Assembly: GCA_945875935.1 (NCBI GenBank)
Contig: CAMCNE010000008.1
Span: forward strand, 1 to 47,205
Source: Bordetella parapertussis
Lineage (GTDB): Bacteria; Pseudomonadota; Gammaproteobacteria; Burkholderiales; Burkholderiaceae_C
Direction of reading: 5' to 3'
Length of the DNA stretch: 47,205 nucleotides
Part shown: piece after piece, positions 16,165 through 25,072 of the stretch
How positions within the stretch are numbered: position 1 is the stretch's first letter
Layout: each line of letters opens with the position of its first letter
Translations under genes and position numbers: made by a program
The notes under the pieces: model-generated
The model's input: the letters and a program-made list of their open reading frames with translations, nothing else
Told to the model about the DNA's origin: nothing
Databases searched by the model: none

Positions 16165-16485
16165 TCACTCGACCAGCTGAGCGTCCGAGTCACAGCCCTT
16201 GCCGGCGGAAATCATCCGCCGCGCGATGGCCGAAACCACCTGGCCCAGGCGGCCTGAACCCACGCCCAGGTAGCGCGCGGGCGAGGTGACCACGCCGCAC
16301 ACGTATCGACGCTCGGCGTCTTGCCATTCGAGTGCGGCACAGGAACCCTTGCGTCGCCCCGACACCAGCACCCCAACCGGGCAGGGCTCGGCTGCGCAGC
16401 ACACGCCGCAGCCGTTGCAGGCATCGCCCCAGGTAGGCTTGGTCGGCGCTTCGGGGTGGATGCGTATGGTCTGGTGGCGTGTCAT
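16165..16485 (-). CDS. Small cysteine-rich protein, probable metal or Fe-S binding
   Basis: 106 residues from the ATG at 16485; an in-frame ATG at 16551 would add 22 residues. Eight cysteines are present: Cys23, 26, 29, 30, 35, 49, 63 and 98. The first cluster, CNGCGVCCAAEPCPVG, looks like a ferredoxin or zinc/iron-cluster ligand set. I recognise the general pattern from conserved hypothetical proteins of Burkholderiales but not a function. It is convergent with the NMO gene, with 9 nt between the stops, and divergent from sucA. No good ribosome-binding site decides between the two starts. Confidence 0.75.
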   Translation of the reverse strand: MTRHQTIRIHPEAPTKPTWGDACNGCGVCCAAEPCPVGVLVSGRRKGSCAALEWQDAERRYVCGVVTSPARYLGVGSGRLGQVVSAIARRMISAGKGCDSDAQLVE

Positions 16486-16584
16486 GACGGGTCGGTTATC
16501 GCTGGTCTTGCCGCAGTCCAAGGCGCCATCAACTGCTTCAACACCGCCCATTTGAGCCCCATCGCACCGAGTGCCGGGTGTTAA

Positions 16585-16732
16585 AGTCCACGGGTTATCT
16601 CAACAGGTCCTTCCCGTCCCCTAAGTTGTTTTGCAGCCTAGGCGGGTCGCTTGTCCGCAAACCGGTGAAGCCGGGACGCGGAAGGTTTTTAACCCACTAT
16701 CGCGCCGGAAACCGGTGCACGAGGTGAGCGAA
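16585..16732 (+). ncRNA. Structured sucA leader, probable sucA RNA motif
   Basis: The leader contains two clear stems. One is TCCGC (16654-16658) with GCGGA (16678-16682), enclosing CCGG/CCGG (16662-16665 with 16671-16674). The other is a 7-bp hairpin, 16702-16708 with 16712-16718, with an AAA loop, ending 2 nt before the sucA ribosome-binding site. A third pairing is possible between GTCCC near 16615-16620 and GGGAC at 16673-16677. A conserved structured RNA upstream of sucA in Burkholderiales is known as the sucA RNA motif, a presumed cis-regulator. Location and taxonomy match; I did not compare it with the covariance model. Boundaries are approximate. Confidence 0.6.
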
Positions 16733-19591
16733 ATGATGCAGGAATACAGGGCGAACTCGCATCTGTACGGTGGCAATGCGCCATACGTAGAAGAGATGTA
16801 CGAGGCCTACCTCGACAACCCGGGCTCCGTGCCCGAAAACTGGCGCTCCTACTTCGACGCGCTGCAGCATGTGCCGGCGGTTGATGGCTCCAACGAACGC
16901 GACATGGCGCACGCGCCGGTGGTCGAGTCGTTCGCACAGCGCGCCAAGGCCAACGCCTTTGGATCCAAGGCCAGCAGCGCCGACCTCGCCGTCGCGCGCA
17001 AGCAGGTTCATGTGCAGTCGCTGATCGCGGCCTACCGCTTCCTGGGTTCGCGCTGGGCCGATCTGGATCCGCTGCAGCGTCAGGAGCGGCCGAAGATTCC
17101 CGAACTCGAGCCGACGTTCTATGACCTGAGCGAGTCCGACATGGACATCTCGTTCAGCGCCTCGAACACCTATTTCTCGACCGCCGAGCACATGACGCTG
17201 CGGCAGATCCTGCAGGCGCTGCGGGAAACCTACTGCGGCTCGATCGGTGCCGAGTACATGCACATCACCGACCCAGCCGAAAAGCGCTGGTGGCAGATGC
17301 GTCTTGAGTCGATCCGCTCCAAGCCCAACTTCACGTCCGACCAGAAAAAGCACATCCTTGAGCAGCTCACCGCGGCCGAAGGTCTGGAGCGCTACCTGCA
17401 CACCAAATACGTGGGCCAAAAGCGGTTCTCGCTCGAAGGCGGCGAGAGCTTCATCGCCTCGATGGACGAGCTGGTGCAGCGCGCCGGTCAGGCCGGCGTC
17501 CAGGAAATCGTGATCGGCATGGCCCACCGTGGTCGTCTGAACGTGCTGGTCAACACCCTGTGCAAGACCCCTGCCGAGTTGTTCTCCGAGTTCGATCACA
17601 CAGCGCCCGAGAACCTGCCATCCGGCGATGTGAAGTACCACCAGGGCTTCTCCAGCGATGTCACCACCCCGGGTGGTCCGGTTCACCTGAGTCTGGCGTT
17701 CAACCCCTCGCACCTCGAGATCGTCAACCCGGTGGTCGAAGGCTCGGTCAAGGCGCGACTGGACCGCCGCGGCGACGCTTCGGGCCATTCGGTGCTGCCC
17801 ATCCTCGTGCACGGCGACGCGGCCTTTGCCGGCCAAGGCGTTGTGATGGAGACGCTGGCGCTGGCTCAAACGCGTGGCTACTTCACCGGTGGCACGGTGC
17901 ACGTGGTCATCAACAACCAGATCGGCTTCACCACCAGCGATCCGCGCGATACCCGCTCGACGCTGTATTGCTCCGACGTCGTCAAGATGATCGAAGCGCC
18001 CGTGCTGCACGTGAACGGTGACGATCCTGAAGCGGTCGTGCTGGCCACGCAGATTGCGCTGGATTACCGCCAGGAGTTCTCCAAGGACGTGGTGGTCGAC
18101 ATCGTGTGCTTCCGCAAGCTCGGGCACAACGAGCAGGACACCCCGGCGCTCACGCAGCCGCTGATGTACAAAAAGATCGCCCAGCACCCCGGCACGCGCA
18201 AGCTGTACGCCGACAAACTGGTGGCACAAGCGGTGTTCCCCGCCGACGGACCCGACGGTCTGGTCAAGGCGTTCCGCGCCGCGATGGATGAAGGCAAGCA
18301 TGCCTACAGCCCGGTGCTCACCAACTACAAGAGCAAGTTTGCCGTCGACTGGGCGCCGTTCCTCGGCAAGAAGTGGACCGACGCGGCCGACACTGCGCTG
18401 CCGCTGTCGGAGATCAAGCGTCTGGCCGAGCGCATCACGGCGTTGCCCAAGGACTTCAAGGTTCACTCGCTGGTTGAAAAGGTGCTGGCCGACCGCGCAG
18501 CCATGGGCCGCGGCGAGATCAACGTTGACTGGGGCATGGGCGAGCACCTCGCCTTTGCTTCGCTGGTGGCCAGCGGTTATGCGGTGCGCCTGTCGGGCGA
18601 AGACTGCGGCCGCGGTACCTTCACACACCGCCACTCGGTGCTGCACGACCAGAACCGCGAGAAGTGGGACGTGGGCACCTACACGCCACTGCAGCATGTG
18701 GCAGAGGGTCAGGCGCCGTTCGTGGTGATCGACTCGCTGCTGTCCGAAGAAGCCGTGCTGGGATTCGAGTACGGCTATGCATCGGCCGAGCCCAACACCC
18801 TGGTGATCTGGGAGGCGCAGTTCGGTGACTTCGCCAATGGCGCGCAAGTGGTGATCGACCAGTTCATCGCCTCGGGCGAGGTGAAGTGGGGCCGCGCCAA
18901 CGGCCTCACCCTGATGCTGCCGCACGGCTACGAAGGCCAAGGCCCCGAGCACTCGTCGGCGCGTCTCGAGCGTTTCATGCAGCTCGCTGCTGACAACAAC
19001 ATGCAGATCGTGCAGCCAACCTCGGCCAGCCAGATCTTCCACCTGTTGCGTCGGCAGATGGTTCGCCAGTTCCGCAAGCCGCTGGTCATCATGACGCCGA
19101 AGTCGCTGTTGCGTGCCAAGGACGCGTCTTCGCCGCTGACCGAATTCACGCGTGGCGAGTTCCGCACGGTGATCGGCGCGCACAACGCCGAAATCAACGC
19201 CGCCGAAGTCAAGCGCGTGGTGTGCTGTTCGGGCAAGGTGGCCTATGACCTGATGAAGCGTCGCGAGGCCAAGAAGCACAACGACACGGCGATCCTGCTG
19301 GTCGAGCAGCTGTATCCCTTCCCGCACAAGGCATTCGCTGCCGAGATGAAGAAGTTTCCGAACGCCACCGAGATCGTCTGGTGTCAGGACGAGCCACAGA
19401 ACCAAGGCGCCTGGTTCTTCGTGCAGCACTACATCCACGAGAACATGCTCGAAGGCCAGAAGCTCGGCTACGCCGGCCGTCCTGCATCGGCTTCTCCGGC
19501 GGTGGGCTACTCGCATCTGCACCAGGAGCAGCTCAAGTCACTGCTGGATCAGGCCTTCGGCAAGCTCAAGGGATTCCTCCTCTCCAAGTGA
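16733..19591 (+). CDS. sucA: 2-oxoglutarate dehydrogenase E1 component
   Basis: 952 residues (E. coli SucA has 933). It is the thiamine-diphosphate subunit that decarboxylates 2-oxoglutarate and succinylates the lipoyl group of SucB in the TCA cycle. The N-terminus MMQEYRANSHLYGGNAPYVE is the E2-docking segment typical of the family. The E1 core contains GMAHRGRLNVLVN, the TPP region around VHGDAAFAGQGVVMETLALA, and the C-terminal transketolase-like half with LPHGYEGQGPEHSSARLERF. GAGGTGA (16721-16727) places the start at ATG 16733; 102 nt of open frame upstream is leader, not coding. It is followed by sucB and lpdA. Leader structure suggests translational or attenuation control. Confidence 0.98.
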   Translation: MMQEYRANSHLYGGNAPYVEEMYEAYLDNPGSVPENWRSYFDALQHVPAVDGSNERDMAHAPVVESFAQRAKANAFGSKASSADLAVARKQVHVQSLIAAYRFLGSRWADLDPLQRQERPKIPELEPTFYDLSESDMDISFSASNTYFSTAEHMTLRQILQALRETYCGSIGAEYMHITDPAEKRWWQMRLESIRSKPNFTSDQKKHILEQLTAAEGLERYLHTKYVGQKRFSLEGGESFIASMDELVQRAGQAGVQEIVIGMAHRGRLNVLVNTLCKTPAELFSEFDHTAPENLPSGDVKYHQGFSSDVTTPGGPVHLSLAFNPSHLEIVNPVVEGSVKARLDRRGDASGHSVLPILVHGDAAFAGQGVVMETLALAQTRGYFTGGTVHVVINNQIGFTTSDPRDTRSTLYCSDVVKMIEAPVLHVNGDDPEAVVLATQIALDYRQEFSKDVVVDIVCFRKLGHNEQDTPALTQPLMYKKIAQHPGTRKLYADKLVAQAVFPADGPDGLVKAFRAAMDEGKHAYSPVLTNYKSKFAVDWAPFLGKKWTDAADTALPLSEIKRLAERITALPKDFKVHSLVEKVLADRAAMGRGEINVDWGMGEHLAFASLVASGYAVRLSGEDCGRGTFTHRHSVLHDQNREKWDVGTYTPLQHVAEGQAPFVVIDSLLSEEAVLGFEYGYASAEPNTLVIWEAQFGDFANGAQVVIDQFIASGEVKWGRANGLTLMLPHGYEGQGPEHSSARLERFMQLAADNNMQIVQPTSASQIFHLLRRQMVRQFRKPLVIMTPKSLLRAKDASSPLTEFTRGEFRTVIGAHNAEINAAEVKRVVCCSGKVAYDLMKRREAKKHNDTAILLVEQLYPFPHKAFAAEMKKFPNATEIVWCQDEPQNQGAWFFVQHYIHENMLEGQKLGYAGRPASASPAVGYSHLHQEQLKSLLDQAFGKLKGFLLSK

Positions 19592-19600
19592 TCTGTGCGC

Positions 19601-19620
19601 TCGGCCGTGAGCACGGCTGA
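19601..19620 (+). other. Intercistronic hairpin between sucA and sucB
   Basis: TCGGCCGT (19601-19608) pairs with ACGGCTGA (19613-19620) over a GAGC loop, giving an 8-bp stem with one G-T pair. No T-tract follows, so it is not an intrinsic terminator. It may protect the sucA mRNA 3' end or adjust sucA:sucB ratios. Confidence 0.45.
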
Positions 19621-19649
19621 GCCCCACTCGAACGTCAAGAAAGAACACC

Positions 19650-20915
<1,266 letters not shown>

Positions 20916-20926
20916 GGAAACTGTTC

Positions 20927-22354
20927 ATGAGCCAGCAATTTGATGTGGTGGTGATCGGTGGCGGACCTGGCGGCTATGTGGCCGCCATCCGCGCGGCGCA
21001 GCTGGGATTCAGCACGGCGTGCATCGACGAGTGGAAAAACGACAAGGGCGGCCCGGCACCGGGCGGCACCTGTACCAACGTCGGCTGCATTCCGAGCAAG
21101 GCCTTGCTGCAGTCGAGCGAGCACTTCGAGCATGCGGGTCACTCGTTTGCCGATCATGGCATCGGCCTGGACAACCTGAGCATCGACGTGGCCAAGATGC
21201 TCGGCCGCAAGGACACCGTGGTCAAGCAGAACAACGACGGCATCCTGTACCTCTTCAAGAAGAACAAGGTGACCTTCTTTCACGGTCGCGGCTCGTTCGT
21301 GAAGGCGGCTGATGGCGGCTACGAGATCGCGGTGACCGGTGCGACCAGCGAGTCCGTCACGGGCAAGCACATCATCCTGGCCACCGGCTCGAACGCTCGG
21401 CAGTTGCCGGGTGCTGCGTTCGATGAAGACAAGATCTTGTCCAACGACGGCGCGCTGCGCATCGGGGCTGTGCCCAAGCGTCTGGGCGTGATCGGCTCGG
21501 GCGTGATCGGACTCGAGATGGGATCGGTGTGGCGCCGTCTGGGCTCTGAAGTCACGGTGCTCGAAGGTCTGCCGACCTTCCTCGGCGCGGTCGATCAGCA
21601 AATCGCCAAGGAAGCGCACAAGTGCTTCGTCAAGCAGGGCCTGAAGATCGAGCTGGGCGTGAAGATCGACAAGGTCACCGCGGGCAAGTCGGCAGTGACC
21701 GTGGCCTACGCCAATGCCAACGGCGATGCGGTCAAGCTCGAGGTCGACAAGCTCATCGTGTCCATCGGCCGTGTGCCCAACACCATCGGCCTGAACGCCG
21801 AGGCGGTGGGCCTGAAGCTCGATGAGCGCGGTGCGATCACGGTGGACGATCACTGCCACACCAACTTGCCCAATGTGTGGGCAGTGGGCGATGTGGTGCG
21901 CGGCCCGATGCTCGCGCACAAGGCCGAAGAAGAAGGCGTGGCCGTGGCCGAGCGCATTGCCGGCCAGCACCCGCACGTCAACTTCAACACCGTGCCGTGG
22001 GTGATCTACACCTCGCCCGAGATTGCCTGGGTCGGTCAGACCGAGCAGCAGCTCCAGGCCGAAGGCCGCCAGTACAAGGCAGGCACCTTCCCGTTCATGG
22101 CCAATGGCCGCGCGCGCGCGATGGGTGACACCACCGGCATGGTGAAGATGCTGGCCGACGCGACCACCGACGAGATCTTGGGTGTGCACATCGTCGGGCC
22201 GTTCGCTTCGGAATTGATCGCCGAGGCGGTGGTGGCGATGGAGTTCAGGGCGAGCGCCGAAGACATCGCGCGCATCTGCCACGCGCACCCATCGCTCAGC
22301 GAGTCGACCAAGGAAGCGGCGCTGGCGGTTGACAAGCGCACCTTGAACTTCTGA
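20927..22354 (+). CDS. lpdA: Dihydrolipoamide dehydrogenase (E3)
   Basis: 475 residues. This FAD enzyme reoxidises dihydrolipoamide on SucB and reduces NAD+. The N-terminal dinucleotide fold has VVVIGGGPGGYVAAIRAAQL, and the redox disulfide is Cys49-Cys54 in GTCTNVGCIPSK. A second NAD-binding fold is at VIGSGVIGLEMGSVW, the FAD site at VWAVGDVVRGPMLAHKAEEE, and the C-terminal interface has the active His in HAHPSLSE. GAGGAAA just upstream is the ribosome-binding site. It is the third gene of the 2-oxoglutarate dehydrogenase operon and may also serve other 2-oxoacid complexes. Confidence 0.98.
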   Translation: MSQQFDVVVIGGGPGGYVAAIRAAQLGFSTACIDEWKNDKGGPAPGGTCTNVGCIPSKALLQSSEHFEHAGHSFADHGIGLDNLSIDVAKMLGRKDTVVKQNNDGILYLFKKNKVTFFHGRGSFVKAADGGYEIAVTGATSESVTGKHIILATGSNARQLPGAAFDEDKILSNDGALRIGAVPKRLGVIGSGVIGLEMGSVWRRLGSEVTVLEGLPTFLGAVDQQIAKEAHKCFVKQGLKIELGVKIDKVTAGKSAVTVAYANANGDAVKLEVDKLIVSIGRVPNTIGLNAEAVGLKLDERGAITVDDHCHTNLPNVWAVGDVVRGPMLAHKAEEEGVAVAERIAGQHPHVNFNTVPWVIYTSPEIAWVGQTEQQLQAEGRQYKAGTFPFMANGRARAMGDTTGMVKMLADATTDEILGVHIVGPFASELIAEAVVAMEFRASAEDIARICHAHPSLSESTKEAALAVDKRTLNF

Positions 22355-22393
22355 CCCGACGGCGGCCTTCTCGGGCCGTCTGACCAGACAGAC

Positions 22394-22420
22394 ACGGGCG
22401 GCTTGCGCTGCCCGTTTTTC
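22394..22420 (+). terminator. Intrinsic terminator after lpdA
   Basis: A 9-bp stem, 22394-22402 with 22407-22415, has a TTGC loop and is followed by a T5 tract ending at 22419. A second GC-rich hairpin, GACGGC (22358-22363) with GCCGTC (22375-22380), lies just ahead of it. Together they should end the sucA-sucB-lpdA transcript before zapE, which starts about 20 nt downstream. Confidence 0.85.
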
Positions 22421-22439
22421 ATTCCATCTGAAGCCACAC

Positions 22440-23537
22440 ATGTCTGTTCGCGAGTTGTACCAACGCACTCTGGCCGAACGCGGCTACACGGCAGACGCTG
22501 CGCAGATGGCTGCCATCGATGCGCTGGAACGTTGCGAAAACGAATGGGCCGCCTACAAGGCCAAACGTGGCAATGCGCTGGCACGGCTGCTGGCGCGCCC
22601 TGAAATTCCGCGCGGCGTCTACATGCACGGTGGGGTGGGGCGCGGCAAGAGCTTTCTGATGGATTGCTTTTTCAACGCGGTGCCGCTCAAACGCAAGACG
22701 CGCTTGCACTTTCATGAGTTCATGCGCGAGGTGCACCGCGAACTGGCCGACATGCACGGCACGGTCGACCCGCTCAAGGTGCTGGGCCAGCGCATGTCGA
22801 AACGCTTTCGGCTGATCTGCTTCGACGAGTTTCACGTGGCCGATATCACCGACGCGATGATCCTCTACCGCCTGCTTGAGTCGCTGTTCGATCACGGCGT
22901 GAGCATCGTCACCACATCGAACTTTCATCCCGATGGGCTGTACCCCAACGGCCTGCACCGTGACCGCATCCTGCCGGCGATCGAACTGCTGAAGAGCCGC
23001 CTGCACGTCATCAACGTCGACCATGGCATCGATTACCGGCAGCGCACGCTCGAGCAGGTCGAGATGTACCAGACGCCGCTGGGCGAGCATGCCGATGCGG
23101 CGATGAGTGCCGCCTTCGAGCGCCTGGCCGAGGCGAAGGACGAGAGCCCCGAGCTGAACATCGAGCACCGCGTGCTCAAGGCACGCCGACGCGCAGGCGG
23201 TGTCGTGTGGTTCGACTTTCGCGAACTGTGCGGCGGCCCGCGCTCGCAAAACGACTACCTTGAACTGGCCGCGCGCTTTCACGCCGTGCTGGTGTCCGGC
23301 GTGCCGCAGATGTCGCCTCGACTGGCCTCGGAGGCGCGGCGTTTCACCTGGCTGGTCGATGTGATGTACGACCGCCGCGTCAAGCTGATCCTGTCGGCCG
23401 AGGTCGAGGCCGAGGCTCTTTACACTGAAGGCCCCTTGGCCCACGAGTTTCCGCGCACCGTGTCTCGGCTGCATGAGATGAGATCGGCTGAATTCCTGGC
23501 GCTGGCGCGTCGTGATGTGGAGACTTCGCTGACATGA
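22440..23537 (+). CDS. zapE: Cell division ATPase ZapE (AFG1 family)
   Basis: 365 residues. ZapE is an ATPase that associates with the FtsZ ring in proteobacteria; mitochondrial relatives are AFG1/LACE1. Walker A is GVGRGKS near residue 64 in YMHGGVGRGKSFLMDCFF, and Walker B is CFDEFHV near residue 127. SIVTTSNFHPDGLYPNGLHR is the sensor-1 region. The gene follows a strong terminator, so it may have its own weak promoter or depend on read-through; none is clear in the 20-nt gap. Its stop overlaps the start of a secreted coiled-coil protein (ATGA, 23534-23537). Confidence 0.95.
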   Translation: MSVRELYQRTLAERGYTADAAQMAAIDALERCENEWAAYKAKRGNALARLLARPEIPRGVYMHGGVGRGKSFLMDCFFNAVPLKRKTRLHFHEFMREVHRELADMHGTVDPLKVLGQRMSKRFRLICFDEFHVADITDAMILYRLLESLFDHGVSIVTTSNFHPDGLYPNGLHRDRILPAIELLKSRLHVINVDHGIDYRQRTLEQVEMYQTPLGEHADAAMSAAFERLAEAKDESPELNIEHRVLKARRRAGGVVWFDFRELCGGPRSQNDYLELAARFHAVLVSGVPQMSPRLASEARRFTWLVDVMYDRRVKLILSAEVEAEALYTEGPLAHEFPRTVSRLHEMRSAEFLALARRDVETSLT

Positions 23538-24214
23538 ACCCGTGGTTTCGCTCGAGCTTGATGACGGCTTCGGCCCTGTGCGTGGCCATGGCGCATGGCG
23601 CCGCATTTGCATCGGATGCGAGTGAGCGCGAGCGCATCAACAAGGCCAAGTCGCAGGCCGACGCCAAGCTGGCGCAAAAAGAGCTGGAGTGTCAGGAGCG
23701 TTTCGCGGTGACTGATTGCGTGCTCGCCGCTCGCAAGGAGCATCGCGCCGTGGTCGAGCCGCTGCGCAAGGAGTCTTTGGCGCTTGACGACAAGGAGCGC
23801 AAGCAGCGAGCCGCTGAGCGCACCGAGCGCCTGCGCACCAAGGCGGAGTCCGCCAGCGCTGCGGCATCAGCCAACGCAGCCGCGGCATCAGGATCAGACC
23901 TTCCTTTGGTGCGACCCAAGATACGCTCGGCTGAAGCGGCCAGCGCCAGCCAGCTTGGCGCGTCAGGCGTGAGCATGCCGGCTGCCTCGTCGGTGATGCC
24001 TCCTTTGATCCAGAAGACCGACAAGCCGATCACGCCAAAGGCTCAGGCGCCGCTGCCTGGCAGCGAGGACTATCAGACCTTGCGCGTGAGGCAAGCCGAA
24101 GAGCGGCGTGCAGCGGTCTTGAAGAAGAACGCCGAGCGCGATGCCAGCAAGCCCCCGGCTAAACCGCTGCCGGTGCCCGGCACTGCGGCGTCTGGCGCGT
24201 CTGCGCCCAGTTGA
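23534..24214 (+). CDS. Secreted coiled-coil protein of unknown function
   Basis: 226 residues. A signal peptide is evident at 1-25 with a probable cleavage after AFA. The mature protein begins with a charged helical stretch (ASERERINKAKSQADAKLAQ through KERKQRAAERTERLRTK) likely to form a coiled coil. It contains two cysteines (ECQERFAVTDC) that could form a disulfide in the periplasm. The second half is low-complexity Ala/Ser/Pro. I do not recognise a functional family. Translational coupling to zapE suggests a link to the cell envelope or division. It is convergent with the PP2C gene, 28 nt apart, with no terminator seen. Confidence 0.8.
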   Translation: MNPWFRSSLMTASALCVAMAHGAAFASDASERERINKAKSQADAKLAQKELECQERFAVTDCVLAARKEHRAVVEPLRKESLALDDKERKQRAAERTERLRTKAESASAAASANAAAASGSDLPLVRPKIRSAEAASASQLGASGVSMPAASSVMPPLIQKTDKPITPKAQAPLPGSEDYQTLRVRQAEERRAAVLKKNAERDASKPPAKPLPVPGTAASGASAPS

Positions 24215-24242
24215 CAGTGAAGGGGTGAACCGCTGGCCTGGC

Positions 24243-25019
24243 TCAGGCGCCAGGTGGTTCGACGCGCATCAGCACCAGTGACAGGTTGTCGCCGCCGCCC
24301 TTGGCGCGCTGGCGGGCCTTGTCGATCAGCATCTTGGCGGCTTCCTTTGGAGGCAGCGAAGACAAGATCTGACCGATCTCCTTGCTGTTGAAGTAGTGCC
24401 ACAGCCCGTCGCTGCAGCACATCACGCAGTCGCCGGGTTGCAGTCGCTCGGTTGGCGTGACGGCCAATGGCGGCTCCTGAACCGTGCCCAGACAGCCTGT
24501 CAGCAGATTCGACTGGGGATGGCTTTGGGCTTCATCCTCGCTCAACTGGCCTTCGTCGACGAGGCGCTGCACATAAGAGTGGTCACTCGTACGCATCACC
24601 AACTCCCGGCCACGGTAGTGGTAGACACGCGAGTCGCCCGCATGGGCCACATGACAGTCCAGGTTGGGGCTGACCAGAAAGGCTGCGAGCGTGCTGTGAG
24701 GCTCTTCTTCCGACGTGATGGCCGTCAGCTTGATCATCAGGTGGGCTTCCAGAACCAGCTGCTTCAGCGCTTCCATGGGGTTGTCGCGGCTGGGCGAAAA
24801 GCGCTCGAAGAGTTGCTGCGCCGTCAGCACCACCTGGTCCGAGGCCTTGCGCCCGCCGCTCTTGCCACCCATGCCGTCGGCCAGAACGCCCAGTGCGCAA
24901 CCGGCCACGTCCCTGTGGGCAATGAAGGCGGCCTGGTCCTGTTGATAGGTCCGGTCGCCGCTGTGGATGGCGGTGGCTGCCGACAGGCGATGGCCTGACA
25001 CTGGGGTACTTGGAGACAT
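24243..25019 (-). CDS. PP2C-family serine/threonine protein phosphatase
   Basis: 258 residues. The metal-dependent PP2C fold is indicated by GDRTYQQDQAAF (first metal Asp), LADGMGGKSGGRKASD, VAHAGDSRVYHYR, SDHSYVQRL, CCSDGLWHYF and GGGDNLSLVLMRV. These are the standard motifs of Stp1/PrpC-type phosphatases that reverse Ser/Thr kinase phosphorylation. No Hanks-type kinase is encoded in the window, so the partner is elsewhere. The gene is divergent from the helicase gene with 53 nt between starts. It is a different class from the SpoIIE-like phosphatase at 10.2 kb. Confidence 0.92.
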   Translation of the reverse strand: MSPSTPVSGHRLSAATAIHSGDRTYQQDQAAFIAHRDVAGCALGVLADGMGGKSGGRKASDQVVLTAQQLFERFSPSRDNPMEALKQLVLEAHLMIKLTAITSEEEPHSTLAAFLVSPNLDCHVAHAGDSRVYHYRGRELVMRTSDHSYVQRLVDEGQLSEDEAQSHPQSNLLTGCLGTVQEPPLAVTPTERLQPGDCVMCCSDGLWHYFNSKEIGQILSSLPPKEAAKMLIDKARQRAKGGGDNLSLVLMRVEPPGA

Positions 25020-25072
25020 GACGGCAGACTATAGACTCGGCTGGCCTCAGCCCGCCCTCGCGCACCCCCTCA
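25020..25072. promoter_or_regulatory. Divergent promoter region between PP2C phosphatase and helicase
   Basis: Both flanking genes must be transcribed from this 53-nt gap or from within each other's 5' ends. A TATAGT-like -10 element on the - strand (near 25028-25033) lies ~9 nt from the phosphatase start, which would give a very short leader. The same bases read TATAGA on the + strand. No convincing -35 element was found for either direction. Confidence 0.3.

Noticed and set aside
16631..16732. Extended N-terminus of sucA from 16631
   Set aside because: The added 34 residues match no E1 N-terminus, the region folds as an RNA leader, and a good ribosome-binding site points to ATG 16733.
16697..19522. 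941-codon open frame on the - strand across sucA
   Set aside because: It mirrors the third-position GC bias of sucA, has no recognisable domain and overlaps an unmistakable sucA throughout.
19601..19620. Terminator between sucA and sucB
   Set aside because: The hairpin has no following T-tract, and sucB must be co-expressed with sucA.
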